A DNA stretch of 64,000 nucleotides from Thermoproteota archaeon (GTDB taxonomy: Archaea > Korarchaeota > Korarchaeia > Korarchaeales > Korarchaeaceae). Shown here piece by piece: positions 56,887 to 64,000 of this stretch. The position numbers were made by a program, and so were the translations under genes. Where the stretch lies: positions 124,001 to 188,000 of the forward strand of contig JALSOH010000006.1 of the NCBI GenBank assembly GCA_026986575.1. Direction: 5' to 3'. The notes below the pieces were generated by a model. The model saw only the letters and a list, made by a program, of their open reading frames with translations. It made no database searches and was not told the origin of the DNA. The stretch's first letter is position 1. The number at the start of each line of letters is the position of its first letter.

Positions 56887-57864
56887 ATGGCAAGCTACAG
56901 TGTGTTCTTGATCAGGAAGGTCTTCGCCATATTCCTGACGTTTATCGCCGCCGTGACCTTCGTCTTCATAATGGTCAGGCTGGTCGGAGACCCCTTTGGC
57001 ACCTTAGTTCTAGAGGATCCCAGAATAACTCCCGAGCAGATAGAGAAGATCAAGGCCGTATACGGGCTGGATAAACCGCTTCACGAGCAATACATTGATT
57101 TCATTCTCAACACTTTCAAGGGGGAGTTCGGGTACTCCCTCCACTACCAGAGGCCGGTCATGGATGTCATCATGGAGAGGCTGCCGTGGACACTCCTCCT
57201 TCTCCTCCCAGCCATCATAATCTCCACAATCCTAAGCATATACACAGGTATGAAGACCGCTTGGAAGCATGGCACTAGGTATGATGTGGTGGTGACCTCG
57301 ACAGCCCTCTTCATCAGGAGTACCCCTCACTTCTGGCTCGCTCTGCTCTTCCTGATGTTCTTCGGCTACTACCTTGGACTGTTCCCTCTAGCTGGATCGG
57401 TAACGCCGGCGAAGGAGTTTCCGTCCGTGCTCGACTACCTCGCCGACATAGCTTGGCACGCGGCCCTCCCTATCACCGTTTTGGTGGTCAGGGAGATCGG
57501 GATGTACATGCTCTACATGAGGAACGCGATGGTCGAGGTCATGGGTCAGGACTTCGTCTGGATGGCGAAGCTAAAGGGGTTAGCGGAGAGGACCGTCATG
57601 TACAGGCACGCAGCTAGGGTGGCGATCCTGCCCATGGTCACGGTAACGGCCCTGAGGTTCGGTTTCATGATAAATGGAGCGATTCTAACGGAGACGGTGT
57701 TCAGCTACCCCGGCATGGGAAGGCTCATCTTCGACGCCATAATGAACGATGATTACTTCCTCGTCCAAGGGGCCTTCATCATAATGACGGTCACGGTTCT
57801 CCTCGCTAACTTAGTGGCCGATCTGCTCTATGGGATACTCGATCCTAGGGTTAGGGTGACCTGA
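56887..57864 (+). CDS. oppB: Peptide ABC transporter permease OppB/DppB
   Basis: A 325-residue permease with about six helices. KIKAVYGLDKPLHEQYIDFI is the N-terminal family motif. AKLKGLAERTVMYRHAARVAILPMVTV is the coupling loop and ILTETVFSYPGMGRLIFDAI the C-terminal signature. GGGGTG lies upstream, 12 bases before the ATG. It forms the channel with the next gene, whose ATG overlaps this stop codon. Confidence 0.93.
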   Translation: MASYSVFLIRKVFAIFLTFIAAVTFVFIMVRLVGDPFGTLVLEDPRITPEQIEKIKAVYGLDKPLHEQYIDFILNTFKGEFGYSLHYQRPVMDVIMERLPWTLLLLLPAIIISTILSIYTGMKTAWKHGTRYDVVVTSTALFIRSTPHFWLALLFLMFFGYYLGLFPLAGSVTPAKEFPSVLDYLADIAWHAALPITVLVVREIGMYMLYMRNAMVEVMGQDFVWMAKLKGLAERTVMYRHAARVAILPMVTVTALRFGFMINGAILTETVFSYPGMGRLIFDAIMNDDYFLVQGAFIIMTVTVLLANLVADLLYGILDPRVRVT

Positions 57865-58790
57865 TGGCAGCAGTCAGGAAGGAGGAACTGATCAGGAACC
57901 TCAAGAAGACGGGATGGCAGAGAAAGGTACAAGGGGTAAAGGAATTCCTAGGTATAGTCAGAAGCCACAAGGCATCGCTCTTCGGATCCATCTTGCTCAC
58001 GATCATAGTAGTGATGGCCCTTTTCGCTCCCTACCTAGCGCCCTACGACCCCTACAAGAGAACTGGCAGACCCTTGGAGCCTCCGAGCTGGAAGCATCCG
58101 CTGGGCACCAATGACGCTGGCCAAGATATACTGAGCGAGCTGATCTATGGAGCTAGGATCTCCCTCATGATAGGAATAGTATCGGCGGTTTCGGCCGTGG
58201 CCATAGGCGTGGTGGTAGGGATGGTCGCTGGCTACAAGGGAGGCAAGGTGGACGAGGTGCTCATGAGGATAGTGGACCTCTTCATGGTCATGCCCAGCCT
58301 TCTCTTGGTGATCTTCCTGGCTATGGTCTTCAAGGGCACGTGGCTAGGAACCCAGATGTTCTTAGTACTCATCGTGGCCATAGCAATAACGAGCTGGCCC
58401 ACCGTTGCTAGGGTGGTCAGGAGCATGATACTATCGCTCAAGGAGAGGCCCTTCGTGGAGAGTGTCAGGGCCTTGGGAGCCTCGGATGCCTACGTGATGG
58501 CCAAGTACCTGCTGCCGAACACGGCTCCCCTCATACTGGCGGAGACTCTCCTGAGAACGGCAAGCAACATGATAACCGAGGCATCCCTCAGCTTCCTAGG
58601 TCTGGGAGATGCTACCCAGAAGAGCTGGGGTATGATGCTCCACTATGCCTTCTCGAGGCAGGCCATAGTGCTTGGACTCTGGACATGGGTCATTCCTCCA
58701 GGCCTGATGATATCGCTGAGCGTCCTATCCCTGTTGCTCGTTGGACAAGCATTGGAGATCTATGTGAATCCGAGACTGAGGAGGAGATAG
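57864..58790 (+). CDS. oppC: Peptide ABC transporter permease OppC/DppC
   Basis: A 308-residue permease. LFAPYLAPYDPYKRT, HPLGTNDAGQDILSELIYGARISL and AEASLSFLG-like EASLSFLGLGDATQKSWGMM are typical of DppC/OppC; VRALGASDAYVMAKYLLPNT is the coupling helix. It completes the transporter together with OppABDF. Its start overlaps the oppB stop by one base, indicating coupled translation. Confidence 0.94.
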   Translation: MAAVRKEELIRNLKKTGWQRKVQGVKEFLGIVRSHKASLFGSILLTIIVVMALFAPYLAPYDPYKRTGRPLEPPSWKHPLGTNDAGQDILSELIYGARISLMIGIVSAVSAVAIGVVVGMVAGYKGGKVDEVLMRIVDLFMVMPSLLLVIFLAMVFKGTWLGTQMFLVLIVAIAITSWPTVARVVRSMILSLKERPFVESVRALGASDAYVMAKYLLPNTAPLILAETLLRTASNMITEASLSFLGLGDATQKSWGMMLHYAFSRQAIVLGLWTWVIPPGLMISLSVLSLLLVGQALEIYVNPRLRRR

Positions 58791-58843
58791 ACAGACGTAC
58801 ACAGCAGTAATATAAGGGAGCAACAACCCTTTTCACTATCTTT

Positions 58844-59164
58844 CTAGTCCCCTAGGTTGGCTATCCTGATTCCCCTTCGCCTCACTTCAGAGAGTAGCTC
58901 AGAGGACTCATTCACAACGATTATATCGGGAGGGAGACCGGCATCCAGCAGATTTCTGATCTCCTCATCTAGCAGGGAGAAATAATCTAACTTCTCCAAG
59001 GGAACTATCACTATATCCACGTCACTCTCCCCGGGAATGGCGCAGCCCTCTACGAGCGAGCCCACCACGTATGCCTCCTTCACTAAGCCCGATAGTTTCC
59101 TTCCTATCCTCTCGATTACCTCCCTCAAATCTTCCAAGGAGACGGTCCTCACTGGATCAGTCAT
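58844..59164 (-). CDS. Minimal nucleotidyltransferase (MNT-like) domain protein
   Basis: A 106-residue nucleotidyltransferase of the Pol beta fold. VGSLVEGCAIPGESDVDIVIV is the GS-x-D-x-D active site. MNT proteins usually pair with HEPN toxins, which they inactivate by AMPylation. No HEPN gene adjoins; instead a short unknown open frame ends at its start with an ATGA overlap. The start ATG 59162-59164 is within that overlap. It is convergent with oppC. Confidence 0.85.
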   Translation of the reverse strand: MTDPVRTVSLEDLREVIERIGRKLSGLVKEAYVVGSLVEGCAIPGESDVDIVIVPLEKLDYFSLLDEEIRNLLDAGLPPDIIVVNESSELLSEVRRRGIRIANLGD

Positions 59165-59292
59165 CTTTCACAATCCCCCCGCAGCTCCTTTATTATCTCC
59201 TCCATCAGATCCAGATCTTCTTCGGACAATGATGGGATTACCCCGTAATACCCCTTTTCCCTTACAGAGTATGCCTTGGAAATTCCCTTCAC
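59161..59292 (-). CDS. Possible small protein coupled to the MNT gene
   Basis: A short frame ends with TGA at 59161-59163 in the sequence ATGA, sharing bases with the MNT start codon, which suggests translational coupling. The likely start is GTG 59292 (about 43 residues); in-frame sequence continues to about 59340 with no better start. It contains ISKAYSVREKGYYGVIPSL and an acidic tail SEEDLDLMEEIIKELRG. I do not recognise it. It could be a short partner replacing HEPN. Confidence 0.4.
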   Translation of the reverse strand: MKGISKAYSVREKGYYGVIPSLSEEDLDLMEEIIKELRGDCER

Positions 59293-59420
59293 AAGCTCTT
59301 TCTTTGAGCCCCCAACTCTTCCCTCCTTTGATTCTAGAGTTTATTCAAAATTTGTTACTTTATCATCAAGTAAATTATTAACGATAATGTTTATAAGATG
59401 ATTAAATTATTATAATTATA

Positions 59421-60725
59421 ATGGTCAGAGATACAAGAAGAATTGCCATCCAAAGAATGTGGATTTTGCTGACTTCTCTTTTCTTTGTTGTATCCTTAGT
59501 TATTCCTTTAGCCGTCTCAGTAATAGCGTCGGACTATTCCTATGACATGTCAATAAGTCTCACGAGAAGTGATCTATGTCAGAGTAAATTACCTTACTTC
59601 AATGTACTAGATTCTGGTACAAACAATATATCTTCTTCTCTAAGAGATGTCTACATAATTCCCGAATCAGAGATGCTGTTAATGAAAAAAGCTTTCGAGA
59701 AAGACTTCATGAGTTTAAGCAGAGAATATGTTAAGTATATGAACAGTTATAGCATTAAATACTTAAATATATCACGTATAGACAGGTGAGAGTGCGGGTT
59801 CCCACCGGTATTCTTTACTGCCGAAGAATGGCATATCCTTATGAATAGAGTAGTTACTCTAGACAAAGAGTTAAGGACACTACTAAGAATGTACAATATG
59901 GCCTTCAAGATCAACATATTAATACCTCCAACGGCTAATTCGTCTTATATCATTGCTAGTAGTAAGATCATTAAAAAATACGCTGAAAAACTTGAGAATA
60001 TTAAGCTAAGTATGATATTTATTATCGACTTAACAGGCAAAATCAACAGTCTATCGTTGGAGGATACGTACCATGTTCTCAGGGAAGTATCGGAAATAAC
60101 AAATATTCCCATGCAATTGGCCTTAGGCGGTCTCTTTGGAAAGAAAGTACTCGTTACTCCACAAAATAGATCAATTCTCACTAATTTTCAAACATTCAAA
60201 GACGTATTGACCAAGACCGCTGAAAGTAAGAGCATTCTCTCATCCTGCAGCACAATGTCTTGGTCTTGCAATACCATTTATAGCGGGGGGATATATGTTA
60301 ATAACGTTAACATGGATACGAAATGGTGGTATTGGAGGTACTTTCCCAGTCTGATTCCTTCAGGTTGTAAATATTACCATCCCTCTGAGTACGGTGCTTG
60401 TGATATACATTACGAAAGAGAGATGTTTTTCTACGCACAAGAGGATATAACATGGGGGCTTATTAATTTTTACGGAGCAGAATATGCATATAACTGCAGG
60501 TATCATAATCCAGATCCGAACAGCTATTGTGGATCAGCAAACACCTTAATCCATTCCACGTGTGCAATTAAATACGCTGATTTAGGTAGCAGGCTATACA
60601 GCCCGGGTTACTATATCTACGCATATTATACACTTACCAATCCATGCCCGTACTGTAGCTACTGCGGATGTTATTCAACGTGTGGGTATCCACAAATGTT
60701 TATAATCAATGTCATTGTACCATGA
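59421..60725 (+). pseudogene. AT-rich gene for a Cys-rich secreted protein, interrupted by in-frame TGA
   Basis: One frame of 434 codons is broken by TGA at 59787-59789. The codons after it continue as ECGFPPVFFTAEEWHIL without a shift, then join the ATG at 59841. The N-terminus has a signal anchor (WILLTSLFFVVSLVIPLAVSV). The C-terminal third is rich in Cys (13 in the last 150 residues, including NPCPYCSYCGCYSTCGYP) and in Tyr and Trp, suggesting a disulfide-stabilised extracellular domain. Base composition is far more AT-rich than the surroundings. A nonsense mutation or sequencing error are most likely; recoding is possible but unsupported. No family recognised. Confidence 0.65.
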
Positions 60726-60789
60726 GATCAATAATTATCATAGCTAACAAATACTCCCCTATTTTTATGACCGTGAAAGGTGAATACTG

Positions 60790-63447
60790 ATGGAAAAACT
60801 GGAACATTTTATATTTCTAGTGATTTTAGTAATTGCTATCCTGACTATAGCCTATATTTTCGATAATTATAATTACTTAGTTTCTAGTGTTTCTAGTACT
60901 AAAATAATTAAAACCAATAATATTACTACTAACAGAGCCAATACAAGATGTACAAACACCAGTAGAGAAGCTATTGGAAAAATAAATGCTTCTAATATCG
61001 GATTAAGGGAAAGACTTAATGCCTCTTTGTTCTTCATTGATGACTTGAACTGTGATGGCGTAACCGACTTGATCGTGGCAAAAGGTGATGAGTTATCTGG
61101 TGTCTCGCTATCCCACGGGGAGAAACGGGTTCTCTGGAAGTACGATGCAAAGGGGTCGATAACGGCCCTCTCAGTAATCGAATCCGATGAAGGCGCGCCC
61201 GTTGTTCTGGCGAGCTTCACCTATGAAGGGAGGATCTACGCGCTTAAAATGGGTCAGCTACTGTGGACTTTCAGCCCCTCCGATGAGGCGACTAGAGGCA
61301 GCTATCTTTTCATCCCTATCATAAAGACGGGCGACCTCAACGGGGATGGGAGAGATGAAGTGGTGGCTTACGAATTCTACACGACAGAGATGTACGCGCT
61401 GAGCCAGGATGGAAGGCTCCTCTGGAGGATTAAGGTCAATCAATCCGTGGAAGGGCTTACAATAGCTGACTTGAACGGCGATGGAAAGGGGGAGATAGTG
61501 TACAGTGGATATGAGCCTCCTGAAGGGACACCCTTCCCCCAATCGGTGAGCTACCTCTTGGGCCTCATCAACGGTGAGGGCAAATCACTATGGAAGGTGA
61601 GGGATGCTGCTTACCGACACTCCGAGCCATTGGTGGTAGATTTAGATGGTGACGGCACTCCAGAGATAGTTACTGGATGCAGGGAAGGCCTTTGCGTGCT
61701 GAACGGAGAGGGTGTCCTTGAATGGACCTTTAAGACATCCCCCGGAACCTTCAGGCCAATCTCCGGCGATTTGAACGGAGATGGCAGGCCAGAGATCGTT
61801 TTCGCTACGGTGAACGGTTCTGTTTACGCGGTGAGCTTCGATGGCGGAGCGGTCTGGAGGTATGACGCAGGCAGTATGGACTCCTCTCCCCTAATGTGGG
61901 ATGTTGATGGCGACGGACAGAGCGAGATTCTGATCCCGTGCGAGGATGGATTGAAGGTCCTAAGTCGCAACGGTACTGTTGAGTGGGTGTACGGGAAAGA
62001 GAGCCTCAGTGTAGCCCACGCAGACGTAGATGGAGACAGAGAGGGAGAACTCTTGGTATTGACTCCATCCGGTCTAGAGGTCCTCGATAGCACCAGATAT
62101 CGATTGGAGGTGGAAACCCACCCTTACGAGATCGTCGTCAGGTTAGAGCAAGACATAATACCCCTGACCGCGCAGGAGAGGAGGATCTTCATAAAATCCA
62201 CAGCCGCCACCTTCTACAGAATCAACGATTTCGAACTCGCCCTGAACGCCCTCCCCGGCAAGTACGAGATCGGCTTGATGGTAGGTAATTGGGTCGCGGC
62301 CACGCGAAGGGTGGTCGTCCCTTGGACTCCGACCATGGAGTGGCCGAGCCCATCAGGATCTGTTTCTAGGAGCTTCTTGGTGAGATACGCCACTGGCAAG
62401 GGGATAAGTATCGAACATGAAGAGACCCCCTTTCCCGACTATACTCTGACTCCCCTCATCGGAGATGTTGATGGGGATGGTAGCCCAGATCTAATCCTCA
62501 TGGACGGTAGGGAGATGCAGATATTCGATATGAGCGGGAGAGTCGTTGAAGTTCAGCTGGATAGCGAAGCTAGAGGGGGAATTATAGCCGATCTGAACGG
62601 GGATGGCATCTCTGAAGTCCTAGTAGTGGAAAGGAGGGAGGTTCAGGCGTTCTCCCACCTTACCAATCTATGGAACTTCAAGGCTGAGAACGGTGAGGAG
62701 TTCACTGGAGCGGCGATAACGCCCGTGGGGAGGGAGAAATGGCTGGTCATCACTGCAAGATCGAGCGTCTACTCCCTCACACCTGAGGGCACCTTGAAGT
62801 GGAAGCTGAGCCTAGGTGGAGAGCTGTCGCCACCGGCCATGTCAGATATCGATAATGACGGTGAATTTGAGGCTGTGGTAGCCGTTAATCTAGGTAATAA
62901 GTCTGAGATCTTTGCAGTGGATGAAGGGGGAACTCCCAGCCCGATTATCTCGATGAACGCAGGTGTGAGGGAGATCCTCGTATCTGATATTGGAGGCGAC
63001 GGCACCAAGGATCTCGTAATGCTGTGCAATTCCGGCTTATACATCAAATCAGGGGAAAACATCGTTCTAATTCTACCGGATGCCTATCCACCAGCAATAG
63101 CCGACATCGATGGAGATTCGAGGATAGATGTAGTGGCATCCTCCAAAGAGGGTATCCTCACGATAGTCACGGCCGAGGGCGTCAGGAAGTTTAGCTTAGG
63201 GTTTGAAGCCGCCTCTCCACCTGTAGTAGTCGATCTAAAGAATGAAACTTCTAAAATTCTATTAGGTGACTACCAGGGACGCCTACACCTCATCGACCTA
63301 GAGGGGACCGCAACATCTACGATCAAGGTATCTCGCTTTCCCGTGAGGGGAGTCTATCCCGTGGATTTGGATTCGGACGGTCGCTTGGAAGTGGTATTCA
63401 CAGACCTCGAGGGAGTTCACGTGCTCTCCTCGGGTCATCTTCCTTAA
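60790..63447 (+). CDS. Large surface protein with FG-GAP/VCBS-type repeats
   Basis: An 885-residue protein with an N-terminal membrane anchor (about 9-30) and a body of many FG-GAP-type beta-propeller units. The calcium-binding loop recurs: DLNGDGRDEVV, DLNGDGKGEIV, DLDGDGTPEIV, DVDGDGQSEIL, DIDGDSRIDVV and others, so I count more than ten. FG-GAP propellers mediate adhesion or ligand binding as in integrin alpha chains; some relatives bind pyrroloquinoline-like folds. The first 80 codons are AT-rich and Asn/Thr-rich while the rest has normal composition. Its end overlaps the antisense tail of the nucleotidyltransferase gene. Confidence 0.82.
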   Translation: MEKLEHFIFLVILVIAILTIAYIFDNYNYLVSSVSSTKIIKTNNITTNRANTRCTNTSREAIGKINASNIGLRERLNASLFFIDDLNCDGVTDLIVAKGDELSGVSLSHGEKRVLWKYDAKGSITALSVIESDEGAPVVLASFTYEGRIYALKMGQLLWTFSPSDEATRGSYLFIPIIKTGDLNGDGRDEVVAYEFYTTEMYALSQDGRLLWRIKVNQSVEGLTIADLNGDGKGEIVYSGYEPPEGTPFPQSVSYLLGLINGEGKSLWKVRDAAYRHSEPLVVDLDGDGTPEIVTGCREGLCVLNGEGVLEWTFKTSPGTFRPISGDLNGDGRPEIVFATVNGSVYAVSFDGGAVWRYDAGSMDSSPLMWDVDGDGQSEILIPCEDGLKVLSRNGTVEWVYGKESLSVAHADVDGDREGELLVLTPSGLEVLDSTRYRLEVETHPYEIVVRLEQDIIPLTAQERRIFIKSTAATFYRINDFELALNALPGKYEIGLMVGNWVAATRRVVVPWTPTMEWPSPSGSVSRSFLVRYATGKGISIEHEETPFPDYTLTPLIGDVDGDGSPDLILMDGREMQIFDMSGRVVEVQLDSEARGGIIADLNGDGISEVLVVERREVQAFSHLTNLWNFKAENGEEFTGAAITPVGREKWLVITARSSVYSLTPEGTLKWKLSLGGELSPPAMSDIDNDGEFEAVVAVNLGNKSEIFAVDEGGTPSPIISMNAGVREILVSDIGGDGTKDLVMLCNSGLYIKSGENIVLILPDAYPPAIADIDGDSRIDVVASSKEGILTIVTAEGVRKFSLGFEAASPPVVVDLKNETSKILLGDYQGRLHLIDLEGTATSTIKVSRFPVRGVYPVDLDSDGRLEVVFTDLEGVHVLSSGHLP

Positions 63448-63872
63448 GACGATTCTAATCATCACCTCGAAATCTCTCTGAATCTGCTCCACTATGAATC
63501 TCATGATAGAGACCATGCCAGGTAACCTTTCCAGCAGCACCTCTCCCTCCAGTACTTTCGCCCTGAACCAAGGTGGGGCGTAATCTATTACCCTCACATC
63601 CACGGGAATCCCTATGATGCGGCTTAGCTCATCCGATAAGGTCTCCTCGTAACAAGGCAGCTCCTCGTAAGAGACCTGCCACCGGTGAGGACTCCGACAT
63701 CGATATCCCTGAACACGGACGATGAGATGAAGCCCCCGTAGACTATGGCAGCTAGGATCTCCTCTCTAGGTAGGAGGGCCTCGAGCAACCTACGCTTAAC
63801 TTCCCCTTTCTCAGGGTCAGAGAGCCTGTAGAAGGTGAACCTCTGCCTGTCCTCACGGATTCTCAAAGACAT
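63298..63872 (-). pseudogene. MNT-family nucleotidyltransferase gene with frameshift
   Basis: The N-terminal part (from ATG 63872) holds the active site IVYGGFISSSVFRDIDVGVL. At about 63678-63682 the frame breaks: the original runs to a stop at 63624, but a frame shifted by minus one continues QVSYEELPCYEETLSDELS, IIGIPVDVRVIDYAPPWF and LEGEVLLERLPGMVSIMRF, the expected C-terminal part of a 130-150-residue nucleotidyltransferase. The end of that second frame runs to 63298 in antisense to the FG-GAP gene and is probably not native. It overlaps the HEPN gene by 20 bases, a classic pair. Confidence 0.75.
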
Positions 63873-64000
63873 AAGCCCTCACCTTCTCTAGGAATGACTC
63901 TATCGCCTCTATTCCGCCACCTCTTGCCTCCTCATACAATCTGAGTGAGATAGTCCACCTCCCGGTACCTGTGGACGAGCATGTTCCTCAGCGATGCGAG
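63853..64000 (-). pseudogene. HEPN (DUF86-type) toxin gene with frameshift, cut by the window end
   Basis: The minus strand reads LASLRNMLVHRYREVDY, containing the HEPN RNase motif R-x4-H (RNMLVHRY), then a break at about 63941-63952 where one extra base (CTCA repeated) shifts the frame. In the next frame it continues LRLYEEARGGGIEAIESFLEK and VRAYVFENP to TGA 63853-63855, the usual end of DUF86 proteins. The 5' end lies beyond 64000. The toxin would cleave RNA and be restrained by the adjacent MNT protein. Confidence 0.65.

Noticed and set aside
52314-59420. Mobile element responsible for the broken vapBC and the AT-rich patch
   Set aside because: No transposase, terminal inverted repeats or target duplications could be seen.
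59787-59789. Selenocysteine at the in-frame TGA
   Set aside because: No SECIS-like hairpin or selenoprotein family match is visible, and the flanking residues do not resemble a redox site; a mutation is simpler.
1-64000. tRNA and rRNA genes
   Set aside because: I looked for T-loop consensus and paired arms in the intergenic stretches and found none that fit.
1-64000. CRISPR array to match the Cas6-like gene
   Set aside because: No regularly spaced repeats of 24-37 bases were seen on either strand.

Overview
The window looks like a chromosome segment of a thermophilic, peptide-fermenting archaeon of the TACK group. A Korarchaeota-like genome is my best guess; that is inference, not proof. 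Support: aEF-2, a crenarchaeal-type OB-fold SSB, a TIP49/RuvB-like AAA ATPase, the L10e / METTL5-like / Csl4 / RpoL block, sn-glycerol-1-phosphate dehydrogenase, archaeal TATA boxes about 26 nt before leaderless starts, and ribosome binding sites of the type GAGGTGAT about four bases before ATG, GTG or TTG. G+C looks near 50 percent except for an AT-rich patch at about 59.3-61.0 kb. I saw no rRNA, tRNA, CRISPR array or insertion sequence.

0-6 kb: the end of a PflX-like radical SAM gene, a UPF0200 kinase, an orphan Cas6-like endoribonuclease, an AdoMet decarboxylase-family enzyme, an unknown protein, a histidinol-dehydrogenase-like protein without its catalytic Glu-His pair, and a sugar epimerase-like SDR. 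6-13 kb: a class III aminotransferase with a complete branched-chain amino acid-type ABC transporter (livFGK divergent from livHM). 13-14.4 kb: a PgsB/PgsC-like pair (poly-gamma-glutamate type). 14.4-31 kb: glutamate dehydrogenase, radical SAM enzymes, SSB, an aminotransferase, two-subunit class I fumarase, a COG2509 flavoprotein, a phosphoesterase, a SWIM protein, an HTH regulator, a DMT transporter, surface proteins and TIP49.

31-44 kb: membrane and secreted proteins of unknown role, an EMAP-domain protein, a glucuronyl C5-epimerase-like gene interrupted by an in-frame TAA, a PP-loop/ferredoxin fusion, G1P dehydrogenase, ProC, a lysine-tailed winged-helix protein, a 3-hydroxyacyl-CoA dehydrogenase/enoyl-CoA hydratase fusion, an ADP-forming acyl-CoA synthetase beta subunit and an ORC/Cdc6-like ATPase. 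44-51 kb: the information-processing block (aEF-2, TrmJ, L10e, METTL5-like, Csl4, RpoL). 51-59 kb: an M20 peptidase, a frameshifted vapBC pair and a complete oligopeptide transporter. 59-64 kb: an AT-rich patch with a Cys-rich secreted protein interrupted by TGA, a large FG-GAP surface protein, and nucleotidyltransferase (MNT)/HEPN modules, one of them frameshifted.

Together the Opp and Liv transporters, peptidase, aminotransferases, glutamate dehydrogenase and ADP-forming synthetase describe uptake and fermentation of peptides and amino acids. All clearly broken genes are accessory (toxin-antitoxin or surface-related), whereas the core genes are intact.
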